This document shows positions 7,942 through 16,391 of a DNA stretch of 64,000 nucleotides, in pieces. The translations under genes were made by a program, and so were the position numbers. Source of the DNA: Rosistilla ulvae (GTDB lineage Bacteria > Planctomycetota > Planctomycetia > Pirellulales > Pirellulaceae); the NCBI RefSeq assembly GCF_007741475.1, contig NZ_CP036261.1, positions 4,961,798 through 5,025,797 on the forward strand, written 5' to 3'. Below the pieces are notes generated by a model that was not told the origin of the DNA, searched no databases, and saw only the letters and a program-made list of their open reading frames with translations. The first letter of the stretch is position 1. Each line of letters begins with the position of its first letter.

Positions 7942-9714
7942 ATGGACGACAAGAAGCGATTGCGCAGCGAAGACTGGTTTAATAACCTCAGCGATCCCAA
8001 AATCACGGCGCTCTATCTGGAGCGTTATCTCAATTACGGGCTGACTCGCGACGAACTGCAATCCGGTCGTCCGTTGATCGGAATCGCTCAAACCGGCAGC
8101 GATATCTCTCCCTGCAATCGGATCCATCTGCAGACCGCCGAACGCGCTCGCGACGGAATCCGCGATGCCGGCGGGATCCCGTTTGTCTTTCCGATGCATC
8201 CGATTCAAGAGAGCTGCCGACGGCCGACATCGGGTCTCGATCGCAACCTCGCCTACCTCGGCTTGGTTGAAATCATGCGAGGCTATCCCTTCGACGGCAT
8301 CGTTTTGACGACCGGTTGCGACAAGACGACTCCCGCCGCATTGATGGCCGCTGCGACCGTCAACCTTCCTTCGATCGTCCTCTCCGGCGGACCGATGGTC
8401 GACAGCTATCTGGACGGTCGACTGGCCGGCGCCGGTACGGTGATCTGGGAAGCGCGGAAGCGATTGGCCGCTGGCGAGATCGATTACGACGGCTTCATGA
8501 TGATGCTCGAATCGACCACGCTCAGCCCGGGGCACTGCAACACGATGGGGACCGCGCTGACGATGAACTGTCTCGCCGAAGCCCTTGGCATGTCGTTGCC
8601 CGGATGCGCGGGAATCCCCGCTCCGTTTCGGCAGCGCGGCCAGATGGCGTATCAGACCGGCAGAAGAATCGTCGAAATGGTTCATGAAGATCTGCGGCCC
8701 AGCGAGATCATGACGCGCGAAGCGTTTGAGAACGTCGTCGTTGTCAATTCAGCGATCGGTGGTTCGACCAATGCGCCGCCGCACATCCAAGCGATCGCCA
8801 AACATATGGGCGTGGAGATGGTCGTCGAAGACTGGCAGGAGATCGGATACGAGATTCCGTTGCTGGTGAACTGCCAACCGACAGGCGACTTCTTGGGCGA
8901 AGGCTTTCATCGCGCCGGCGCGGTTCCGGCCGTGATGCTTGAACTGCTGCAAGCCGGCCGGATTCATGGCGGCTGCAAAACAGTCTCCGGAAAATCGGTC
9001 GCTGACAATATCGCCGGCCGCGAGTCGCTGGACCGCCAAGTGATCATGCCGTTTGACAGCCCGTTGATGCCTCAGGCCGGGTTCATGGTCTTGTCGGGAA
9101 ATCTGTTCGACGCAGCGTTGATGAAGACCAGTGGGATCAGCGCCAAGTTCCGCAAGCGTTATCTGTGTGAGCCCGGCAACGAAAACTGCTTCGACGCGAG
9201 AGCGATCGTTTTCGAAGGGCCCGAGGATTATCACGACCGGATCAACGATGCTGCCTTGATGATCGACGACTCATGCATCCTGGTGATCCGCGGATGCGGA
9301 CCGATCGGATATCCCGGATCGGCGGAAGTCGTCAACATGCAGCCGCCGGACGAGATGATCGCCGCGGGGATCTCCGAATTGCCGACGATGGGCGATGGCC
9401 GCCAGAGCGGAACTTCGTCGAGTCCATCGATCTTGAATGCTTCGCCGGAATCTTTGGCCGGTGGAAACCTAGCGTTATTGGAAACCGGCGACATGATCCG
9501 GTTCGATTTGAACAACAGCCGCGTCGAGCTATTGATCAGCGAACACGAACTGCATGCCCGCCGCGACGCTTACCAGCCGCCTGAATTGATCAATGGATCG
9601 CCGTGGGAAGAACTATCGCGAACCTACACCGGACAATTGTCCGACGGGGCGTGCCTCGATTTCGCAACCGCCTATCGCAACCTGGGCGACGAACCGCTGC
9701 GGCACAGCCACTAA
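7942..9714 (+). CDS. IlvD/Edd family sugar-acid dehydratase (xylonate/arabinonate dehydratase-like)
   Basis: 590 residues, the length of pentonate dehydratases such as Caulobacter XylD, which it resembles from end to end: RSEDWFNN, ALYLERYLNYGLT, GIAQTGSDISPCNRIHL, LTTGCDKTTPA, SPGHCNTMGTALTMN, LPGCAGIPAPFRQRGQMAY, GPIGYPGSAEVVNMQPP and the C-terminal GDGRQSGTSSSPSILNASPE. Three cysteines (in SPCN, GCDK and GHCN) would hold an iron-sulfur cluster. It removes water from an aldonic acid to give a 2-keto-3-deoxy acid. It could act on xylonate, arabinonate or fuconate. It stands alone after the BMC operon; a KDPG aldolase and KDG kinase pair at 19-21 kb could take the product further. Confidence 0.9.
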   Translation: MDDKKRLRSEDWFNNLSDPKITALYLERYLNYGLTRDELQSGRPLIGIAQTGSDISPCNRIHLQTAERARDGIRDAGGIPFVFPMHPIQESCRRPTSGLDRNLAYLGLVEIMRGYPFDGIVLTTGCDKTTPAALMAAATVNLPSIVLSGGPMVDSYLDGRLAGAGTVIWEARKRLAAGEIDYDGFMMMLESTTLSPGHCNTMGTALTMNCLAEALGMSLPGCAGIPAPFRQRGQMAYQTGRRIVEMVHEDLRPSEIMTREAFENVVVVNSAIGGSTNAPPHIQAIAKHMGVEMVVEDWQEIGYEIPLLVNCQPTGDFLGEGFHRAGAVPAVMLELLQAGRIHGGCKTVSGKSVADNIAGRESLDRQVIMPFDSPLMPQAGFMVLSGNLFDAALMKTSGISAKFRKRYLCEPGNENCFDARAIVFEGPEDYHDRINDAALMIDDSCILVIRGCGPIGYPGSAEVVNMQPPDEMIAAGISELPTMGDGRQSGTSSSPSILNASPESLAGGNLALLETGDMIRFDLNNSRVELLISEHELHARRDAYQPPELINGSPWEELSRTYTGQLSDGACLDFATAYRNLGDEPLRHSH

Positions 9715-9756
9715 AGGTGCCGCGTGGCGGTTCGGGTGCAAAACGTCAAGGCGATG

Positions 9757-11199
9757 TCAAATGAAGGCATCGCATTCCGCTTCGTCCAGTTCTTCCTGAA
9801 CGCTTTCGTTGGGTAAGCGAACGATCACCTTGGTTCCGACGCCCAATTCGCTTTCCACCGTGATCGTGCCGCCATGGGTGCGGACGATTCCGTAGGCGAT
9901 CGACAGTCCCAATCCCGTCCCTTCCCCTTCGGGTTTGGTGGTGAAGAATGGGTCGAAGATTTGATCGAGTTCTTCGGCTGGAATCCCCGAACCGTTATCA
10001 TCGACGACCAACCACGACTCGGAATCACTAGCCGACGTGGTGACACGAATACGCCCGTCCTGCGGCGTCGCTTGAACGGCGTTCAGAATCACGATCGAAC
10101 AGACTTGAGCGATCTCACCCGCGTTGCAAGCCAGCGCAACCATCTCCCCCAGCTTCAATTCGATCTTGCTCGTATCATCGAGCGTCGACTGAATCATATT
10201 GACGGCGTTGACGACGATCGCGTTCAGATCGGCATCGACAATTCCACTGCGGTCGAGGTTTGAAAAGTCTTTAAGGCCCTTGACGATATCCTTAATGCGA
10301 ATCACACCGTCCCGCGATTCGCGGACCAACAACTTGGTGTCATTCAGCACATATTTAATATCCCGTTGTTGGTTGCGTGTATCGGGCGCCACGTCGGCTC
10401 CGTTGAGCATATTGCCGTCGGATCCGATCACTGGGGCATCGCTGTCCAACAACGTCGCGCACAACTGTTCATAGTCCGAGATCGTCGATTCAATCACGTG
10501 GACATAGTCGCACAGGGCGTTCAAATTCGTATCGACGAAAAACAGAGGATTGTTGATTTCATGCGCAACGCCCGACGCCAACATACCGATCGACGCCATC
10601 TTCTCCGAATGCACCAACTGCGCCTGCTGTTCCGCCAGATGCCGATTCGCCGCTTTCAGTTTCCCGTTGATCTCCACCAAACTAGCCATCGCTTCGTCGT
10701 AGGAGGTCGCGAGGTCTAGCCGCATCAGGTCCAAACAGAAATGGCATTCGATCTCGCCGACATCGGTATTCAACGTCGCGCTGCGGGTGCGGAACTGTGG
10801 ATAACGGACCTCACCAAAATAGACACGTGGTGAAGTCACAGTCAGCTTCGCGTAGGAACCCTGCAATTGAACGATTGCTTCACCAACGATCGTGTTCAAC
10901 GTTTCGGAAATCGCGTCGCAAATCATCTCGCGAATTTCAGGCTGCGTCTGTTCAATAATCGGTCCATCCAGCCCAATCACCCGCGCCGCAGTCTCTTCAT
11001 CCATCGCGATCACATACTCACCAAACACAGTCCCCGTATAATAGATCGATACGATGAAATTTTTGTTCGTCTTGAGCGAACTGGATTCACAAACATCGGA
11101 GCAATTCGATGTGGAAACCCCGAACATCTCCAAGAGAACTCGTTCGGTGATTTCTTCAAACGCCCGTGCGTGGTCCGTTAAGTGTTGTATATCGTTCAC
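9757..11199 (-). CDS. Histidine kinase with N-terminal CheX-like domain
   Basis: 480 residues. Residues about 10-165 look like a CheX/CheC-type domain (GTVFGEYVIAMDEETAARVI, then EMICDAISETLNTIVGEAI), a short coiled coil follows (NGKLKAANRHLAEQQAQL), then HisKA with the phospho-accepting H213 in GVAHEINNP, and HATPase_c with DNGSGIPAEEL, FDPFFTTKPEGEGTGLGLS and a final acidic tail. No membrane segments, so it is cytoplasmic. Its start overlaps the stop of the response regulator by four bases (ATGA), showing translational coupling. CheX domains are normally CheY-P phosphatases, so this fusion may be able to both load and unload the partner regulator; that is inference. Confidence 0.9.
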   Translation of the reverse strand: MNDIQHLTDHARAFEEITERVLLEMFGVSTSNCSDVCESSSLKTNKNFIVSIYYTGTVFGEYVIAMDEETAARVIGLDGPIIEQTQPEIREMICDAISETLNTIVGEAIVQLQGSYAKLTVTSPRVYFGEVRYPQFRTRSATLNTDVGEIECHFCLDLMRLDLATSYDEAMASLVEINGKLKAANRHLAEQQAQLVHSEKMASIGMLASGVAHEINNPLFFVDTNLNALCDYVHVIESTISDYEQLCATLLDSDAPVIGSDGNMLNGADVAPDTRNQQRDIKYVLNDTKLLVRESRDGVIRIKDIVKGLKDFSNLDRSGIVDADLNAIVVNAVNMIQSTLDDTSKIELKLGEMVALACNAGEIAQVCSIVILNAVQATPQDGRIRVTTSASDSESWLVVDDNGSGIPAEELDQIFDPFFTTKPEGEGTGLGLSIAYGIVRTHGGTITVESELGVGTKVIVRLPNESVQEELDEAECDAFI

Positions 11200-11582
11200 A
11201 CCGCGTACCCCAAGAGTTTTTCGACTGCAGAAACGAGACGCTGCTCATCCTCGGGGCAATGCCGACGAATAGGCTTTTCCAGGAACGCACCCGCTCCAGC
11301 TTCCAGACATTTCCGAACAATCTCTTCGTCCTTGAGCGCCGACAGCATGACAACATTAGCGGCGGGATCGTGCGCCCGTATTTCTTTCAGACACTCCAAA
11401 CCGTCCATGTTTGGCATCGTCACGTCGAGCAAAGTGATATCGGGAGACAGTTGCTTGAACAACTGAACCCCTTCTTCCCCATCTCCACCAAGCCCAACGA
11501 CGTCGAAGCCGATGTCCGAAAGCACCGTCTTCAAAACCTTGGCCATGAACTTGCTGTCATCGACAACTAACACAGAGATCAT
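11196..11582 (-). CDS. CheY-like single-domain response regulator
   Basis: 128 residues starting at the ATG that gives MISVLVVDDSKFMAKVLKTV; an in-frame start 21 codons upstream adds non-conserved sequence and is rejected. The acidic pocket is in VVDDSK, the phospho-acceptor aspartate in ITLLDVTMPNMDG, the Thr/Ser switch in VVMLSALKDEE and the lysine in FLEKPI. There is no output domain, so it signals by protein contact, probably to a motility, surface or kinase target. The C-terminal part carries a short insertion (RRHCPEDEQR) after the lysine. It is the first gene of a two-gene minus-strand operon with the CheX-kinase. Confidence 0.93.
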   Translation of the reverse strand: MISVLVVDDSKFMAKVLKTVLSDIGFDVVGLGGDGEEGVQLFKQLSPDITLLDVTMPNMDGLECLKEIRAHDPAANVVMLSALKDEEIVRKCLEAGAGAFLEKPIRRHCPEDEQRLVSAVEKLLGYAV

Positions 11583-12152
11583 ATTTTGTATTCCTCGCAA
11601 GAGTCTGTCGTTCTGATAGCGGGACTTTTCAACCCCAACAGGCATTTCAACACTTCAACCAAGCTCCCAATCCGGCGACCGACAGTACGTTCTGTCGCTT
11701 CTGTCCGATCGACGATCGAACTCGCACCTGGCCCTTGTTCCATTTTCGAACGTCTCGGTTCGCCGCGTTTCCTCAATGCCCATTGGGCTGAATTCAAATC
11801 GGTGTCAACGTATCGAACGATGCCAACTGGCAACCGCTGATGCCTACACGCATCCCCTAATGCCTGGCTTTCCAAAATCATCGAGTTCGGATCGCTGCGC
11901 ATGAGCAATCCATCGAACGGATTGCCCCTGTGAACAATTGACCACTAAAGATGGCCGAACTACCGACATGCTGACGGTTCTCACCTGACAACGCTTCCGC
12001 GATGTTTCACAGATCAAAGTCCCCTCCCATGTCGAAATCGGGGAACTCACCACGCCGGCACCCCTATCTAACATAGGCCACGATTAGGGACTGTCAACGA
12101 AAGCAGCGATTCTTCATCAACAGCGATGAGTACCGGATCTGGACCGCCTGCG
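11583..12152. other. 570-bp intergenic region with a candidate minus-strand promoter
   Basis: No convincing coding frame: the small frames here lack codon bias and recognisable motifs. On the minus strand TTGACA (12097-12092) and TATGTT (12075-12070) are 16 bases apart and could be a housekeeping-type promoter for the response regulator/kinase pair, leaving a leader of about 480 bases. The RND gene ends at 12153, so the region also holds its 3' end; no strong terminator stem was seen. Confidence 0.35.
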
Positions 12153-14438
12153 TCAGTTGTTCGCCGAACGGTTTTCCGCGGGGATGCGGTGGAACGCTTT
12201 TCCGATCGGGCTCGCCAACAGCGCGGGCAACAGGACCAGATCGCCCACCAGCGCGGTGGGCAGCAGAACGATCATCATCACCGCAAACATGCTGGTCGGA
12301 ATAAATTCGGCGGGGACCAACACCAACATCCCCACGCAACAGATCAGCGTGGTTTGAATCATCGCGATCGCACAACGATGAAAAGCGATCCGAATCGCAT
12401 CGCAACGCGATCTGCCCAAGTCGATCGCTCGGCCGTACCAAGTGAGAAAGTGCAGCGTATCGTCGACAGCGATCCCCAGAGCAACGCTTGCAGTCAGCAT
12501 CGTCCCCAGCCCGATCGGTACCTGCAACCATCCCAACAGACCAAACACCGTCACAACCGGCGCCACATTGGGAAGCATCGCCAACAGCCCAGCCCAGAAA
12601 CTGCGTAGCATCAGCATCATCACGGGGGCCAAGATGGCGAATGCCAGCAGAAAACTGTTGGTCAAATCGCCCAACAATTCGCCCTGCGCTTCGTCGATCA
12701 GCGGTGATCCGCCTGTAAATTCCAATCGCACACCATCGGCTGGCGATTTCAACAACGGCTCGAGTCGCCGCCGCAGTTCGGCGATCAATTGTGTGTAGGG
12801 GCGGCCGTCGATCTCCGCAACTTGGGCATGGATTCGCCAGGCTTCGCCGCTGTCCGATTCAGCCAACCAACCCTGAGCGATGATTTCCGGACGCGCCGCG
12901 TCAAACTTCGCCTCATACGCCACCTGCGCCGCAATCCCCCGAAACCCTACCGGGCGAGGAATCGTTGGCGCGAAGGTGAGCGCCGAGATCGTCGCCGCGA
13001 CGCCATCGACCTGCTGCGCCTCGCGCTCGACAGCGAGAATCTGCCGCAACCGATCGATCGGACGCAGGGCGGACTGTCGATCATAATAAAGAACGATCTC
13101 CAACGAGCCCTGGGGCCCCAGATGTTCATTGATCCAACGATAATTGCGAACCAATTCGCTTTGCGGACGGAAACATTTTAAGAGATCGACCGTTGTCGTC
13201 GTTCGACTCAATCCCCAACCGGCAAGCGCCAGCCCGATCAAGCCCAAGCTCAACAGCACATTGTGATGCTTCAGCACCTTGCCGATCACCAAGTCCAGCC
13301 ATGGATTGACCTCAACCGCGACGGCGGTCGACTGTAGCGATCGAACGCATGGACTCAGCGTCAGCACCGCGGCAAAGACAGCCATCAAAACGAAAAAGCC
13401 GATCGCGACGCCAAGCGCCGAATAGATGCCAAAGTTTCGGATCGGCGACAAATCGGAAACGATCAAACTGGCCATCCCGATCGCCGTGGAAAGCGACGCC
13501 AACGCGCACGGCTTCCAACCGACCTGCACGGCTCGAAAGCCGGCTTGATCGGCCCCGACTTCGCGGAGCCCGTCGCGGTAGTAGTTCGCCAGATGGACCG
13601 CGCCGGAGACCGTCAACACATATAAAAGCGTCGGGACGGCGACCAAAATCGCATTGATTCCATCGCTGGTGAAATGGATCATCGCAATTCCAATCGTCGC
13701 ACAAAAGACCGCCGCGACGAGCACCACTAACGTCAGCCGCAGACTTCGCAACAGGAGTGAAACGACGATCAACGTCAGCAATGCCGATGGCAGGATACAG
13801 CGTTGGATCGATCGATCGGTCGCGTGATCGATCACCGATGCCTTGTAAACGCCACCGGCCAATCGCAATTGATCGCGCGACAGATCGCAGGCTCGTTTGG
13901 CGATCCGAGTGATCGAATCGATCACCCGATGCGGCTGCTCTCCCCCGGCGGGCGTCAACGCAATCAACACCGCCGTCGTTTTTCGATCGGGTCCCAACAA
14001 CAACCGATCGATTCGCCCGGCCGCCTGGCCGGGTCGCAGTTTGGCGGGCCCTTGGATCAATTCCCGCATTGCGTCGGCCCCAGTGATCACACTGTGCCAT
14101 ATCGGCTGGGGATCGTTGGCCACCGCTTCACGCAAGGCATCGGCCAGTTGAGGCAGCCGGGGATCGGTCAAAGTGCAGCCGGGCCAACTGACAACGACGA
14201 TCTCGTCCCCGCCGAACCTTTGAATAAATTCCTGATAGCGCTGCACCTCGGGGCGGCCTTCGGGCAACCATTGATGCATGTCCGCGGTGTTGCTGTGCAG
14301 TTGCAACAATGCGTAGACAAGCACCGGCGAGAGCGCGACCAACATGGCAACGACCAACCAGGCCAGCCTGCGGAGACGCAACTGCTGCGCTTCCGATCCC
14401 GTAAATTCCGATTCCACGCCCGGCAGCGATTCGCTCAC
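12153..14438 (-). CDS. RND superfamily (MMPL-type) membrane exporter
   Basis: 761 residues with the duplicated RND plan: one N-terminal membrane helix (about 27-47), a large external domain, five helices (about 210-370), a further helix near 395, a second external domain and five helices to the end. Sterol-sensing-like stretches are seen in both halves (GMASLIVSDLSPIRNFGIYSALGV and ASVALGIAVDDTLHFLTWYGRA). Such proteins export lipids, hopanoids or other hydrophobic compounds with proton motive force. It starts four bases inside the end of the methyltransferase gene, so the two are coupled and may make and move the same lipid-like compound. The C-terminal PIGKAFHRIPAENRSANN is unremarkable. 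Confidence 0.85.
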   Translation of the reverse strand: MSESLPGVESEFTGSEAQQLRLRRLAWLVVAMLVALSPVLVYALLQLHSNTADMHQWLPEGRPEVQRYQEFIQRFGGDEIVVVSWPGCTLTDPRLPQLADALREAVANDPQPIWHSVITGADAMRELIQGPAKLRPGQAAGRIDRLLLGPDRKTTAVLIALTPAGGEQPHRVIDSITRIAKRACDLSRDQLRLAGGVYKASVIDHATDRSIQRCILPSALLTLIVVSLLLRSLRLTLVVLVAAVFCATIGIAMIHFTSDGINAILVAVPTLLYVLTVSGAVHLANYYRDGLREVGADQAGFRAVQVGWKPCALASLSTAIGMASLIVSDLSPIRNFGIYSALGVAIGFFVLMAVFAAVLTLSPCVRSLQSTAVAVEVNPWLDLVIGKVLKHHNVLLSLGLIGLALAGWGLSRTTTTVDLLKCFRPQSELVRNYRWINEHLGPQGSLEIVLYYDRQSALRPIDRLRQILAVEREAQQVDGVAATISALTFAPTIPRPVGFRGIAAQVAYEAKFDAARPEIIAQGWLAESDSGEAWRIHAQVAEIDGRPYTQLIAELRRRLEPLLKSPADGVRLEFTGGSPLIDEAQGELLGDLTNSFLLAFAILAPVMMLMLRSFWAGLLAMLPNVAPVVTVFGLLGWLQVPIGLGTMLTASVALGIAVDDTLHFLTWYGRAIDLGRSRCDAIRIAFHRCAIAMIQTTLICCVGMLVLVPAEFIPTSMFAVMMIVLLPTALVGDLVLLPALLASPIGKAFHRIPAENRSANN

Positions 14439-15286
14439 GTCAGCGGCTTTTCAAACTCGAAGACTCCATATTCCATCGCCCCAACACGATAAGCGATCCA
14501 AATCCGCGCGATGCTGAAAACGAAGACCGCATGTCGGCTCTTCGACGAAAACAAAAAACGCCACCCCGCCCGGGAGAAGAATAGAAACACAAAGACCCGC
14601 CACAAACAGATCGCCCACGTCTTCTGGACCGCCCCCGTCAGGTCCTCGCAACAAAGCTGCCGCAACTGCGACGATTCGGCCAGCAGCGTGTATTCGCTGG
14701 CGGTTCCCATGCTTGGCAGACGCCCCTCGCGACAAATCGGCTGCAACAACCAACGGCGAGCTCTTCGGCCGGCATGCTCGCTGGACAACCAAGCGGTAAT
14801 GCAAGCCCGACCGCCCGGTTTAAGCACACGATAGATCTCTTGAAAGAACCGATCCTTGTTCATCACGTGGCCGATGCATTCGATCGACAGCAAGCCATCG
14901 AACGATCCATCGGGCAACGAATTGGTCTCCCAATTGCACAATAGGAATCGTGGATTGTCGGCTCCGCCAAGCTTCGAGACCGCGAAGTCGTACTGCTGTT
15001 GAGAAATTGTCAGTCCGGTCATCCGATAGCTTTGCCGCGACGCGAGATACCGAGACGTTCCGCCATAACCACACCCCACATCGCAAACCGAAGCCCCCGC
15101 CGCCAAACCGAGCGGCCTGGCGACGCGTTGGATCAGGCTCTCGATCGCCTGCTGCGGCGACTCCGATCCGGTTTCCCAGAAGCCATGATGCAGGTGCTCC
15201 CCCCAAAACTGACGGTAATACCCATCCAGATCATCATAATGTTCGGCGACATCGGCCGAATCGATCGCAAGACTCGATTCAATCAT
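14435..15286 (-). CDS. SAM-dependent methyltransferase (class I, gamma-tocopherol/sterol-methyltransferase-like)
   Basis: 283 residues. An N-terminal substrate segment AEHYDDLDGYYRQFWGEHLHHGFW precedes the SAM-binding motif VCDVGCGYGGTSRYLA (about residue 67), SLPDGSFDGLLSIECIGHVMNK and VLKPGGRACITAW. The pattern is typical of tocopherol, sterol or small-lipid C-methyltransferases. The C-terminal third contains an aromatic, hydrophobic stretch (WAICLWRVFVFLFFSRAGW) that may touch the membrane. Its stop overlaps the start of the RND exporter by four bases. The most economical reading is a two-gene unit that modifies and exports a lipid; the substrate is unknown. Confidence 0.87.
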   Translation of the reverse strand: MIESSLAIDSADVAEHYDDLDGYYRQFWGEHLHHGFWETGSESPQQAIESLIQRVARPLGLAAGASVCDVGCGYGGTSRYLASRQSYRMTGLTISQQQYDFAVSKLGGADNPRFLLCNWETNSLPDGSFDGLLSIECIGHVMNKDRFFQEIYRVLKPGGRACITAWLSSEHAGRRARRWLLQPICREGRLPSMGTASEYTLLAESSQLRQLCCEDLTGAVQKTWAICLWRVFVFLFFSRAGWRFLFSSKSRHAVFVFSIARIWIAYRVGAMEYGVFEFEKPLT

Positions 15287-15754
15287 CCAAGATAGTACCC
15301 CGGTGGATGGAAGTGGCTCCGCAAGGGCAGTCTAAAGCATCCAACGCACGCTAGCGAGTAGAACGCGCGGCGCTCCTTGCATCGCTTTCGACGCGACGGA
15401 TCGACAGAGACAGATCACCCGCTGCACCAGCCCGCGAGCGAAACGCGGAAAAGGTTCCCCTGCAGCAACTGGCCGCAACACAACATGCCCCCGGCCATTC
15501 CCGAACCGCGGTTCATGGCAACAACGGTGCCATTGCAACGCGACACGCGGTATAACTTGCCACTGAACATCGCGCGGCGGCAACAGATCTGCAACGCTGG
15601 GCAAATCCGTGTTTCAATCGAAGGTATCAGCCTTAGCAAAAACACTTATTAGCCCTGATCTACGACGCCAAACACCGCCCATTCTGAAATGGGAAGATGT
15701 AAAACAGCCAAATCGACCATCGATCGATGCTTTTCCGGGAACCGCCCCACCCAG
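15287..15754. other. Divergent promoter region, 468 bp, no gene seen
   Basis: Lies between the minus-strand methyltransferase and the plus-strand sigma factor, so promoters for both should be here. Small open frames on both strands lack start context and recognisable domains. I saw no repeat, terminator or RNA element that I can support. Confidence 0.4.
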
Positions 15755-16360
15755 ATGAACGTCCAGAATCACAGCAACCCTTTGAATGAAGCATCGGAAG
15801 CTTCCGACGACGCCCTGATAACCAGGGCCTTGGCGGGAGAGTCGACTGCGTATGATTCACTGGTCCGGCGACACGCTGGTCGGCTGCTGACGATGATCCG
15901 CGCCCAGGTAGGAAACCGCGACGATGCCGAGGATCTAATGCAGGAAACTCTGGCCCAGGCCTACTTTAAACTGAACACATTTGCCGGCAAAAGCAGCTTT
16001 TTCACCTGGATGTACCGGATCGCCTTCAATTTAACGATCACCAAGCGGCGGAAACGTAGGCTGGAAAGCACCCACACCCGAACGAACATCGAAACAGCCC
16101 CCCCGCCGGAAGACCCCGCGCTAGCAGCCGATCAGCGACTGGCCAACGCCGAACAAATCGCTCGACTGCGATCCGCGATCGAGCGGCTGGAAACCGGTCG
16201 CCGAACGGTCCTGGTGTTGCGAGACATCGACGGCCTCGATTATGGCGAAATCGCGGAAATACTAGCGATCCCCAAAGGGACAGTCCGCAGCCGACTGCAC
16301 CGGGCGCGACTCGACCTGCGGGATTTGCTATCGCGCGACCAACCGATCGACGAAGATTGA
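15755..16360 (+). CDS. RNA polymerase ECF sigma factor (sigma-E/RpoE-like)
   Basis: 201 residues from ATG 15755 (an in-frame ATG at 15689 adds a non-conserved leader). Region 2 is seen in LITRALAGESTAYDSLVRRH, DDAEDLMQETLAQAYFKL and SFFTWMYRIAFNLTITKRR; region 4 in VLVLRDIDGLDYGEIAEILA and PKGTVRSRLHRARLDLR. A Pro/Glu-rich linker joins them. It recruits RNA polymerase to stress or envelope promoters and is normally held by a membrane anti-sigma factor; the next gene, 31 bases downstream, fits that role. Confidence 0.94.
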   Translation: MNVQNHSNPLNEASEASDDALITRALAGESTAYDSLVRRHAGRLLTMIRAQVGNRDDAEDLMQETLAQAYFKLNTFAGKSSFFTWMYRIAFNLTITKRRKRRLESTHTRTNIETAPPPEDPALAADQRLANAEQIARLRSAIERLETGRRTVLVLRDIDGLDYGEIAEILAIPKGTVRSRLHRARLDLRDLLSRDQPIDED

Positions 16361-16391
16361 AGTAGAGTAGCTCGCGACGAGCAACGGATAG

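Noticed and set aside
11583-12152. Small open frames in the gap before the response regulator
   Set aside because: No domain, poor codon bias and starts without ribosome sites.
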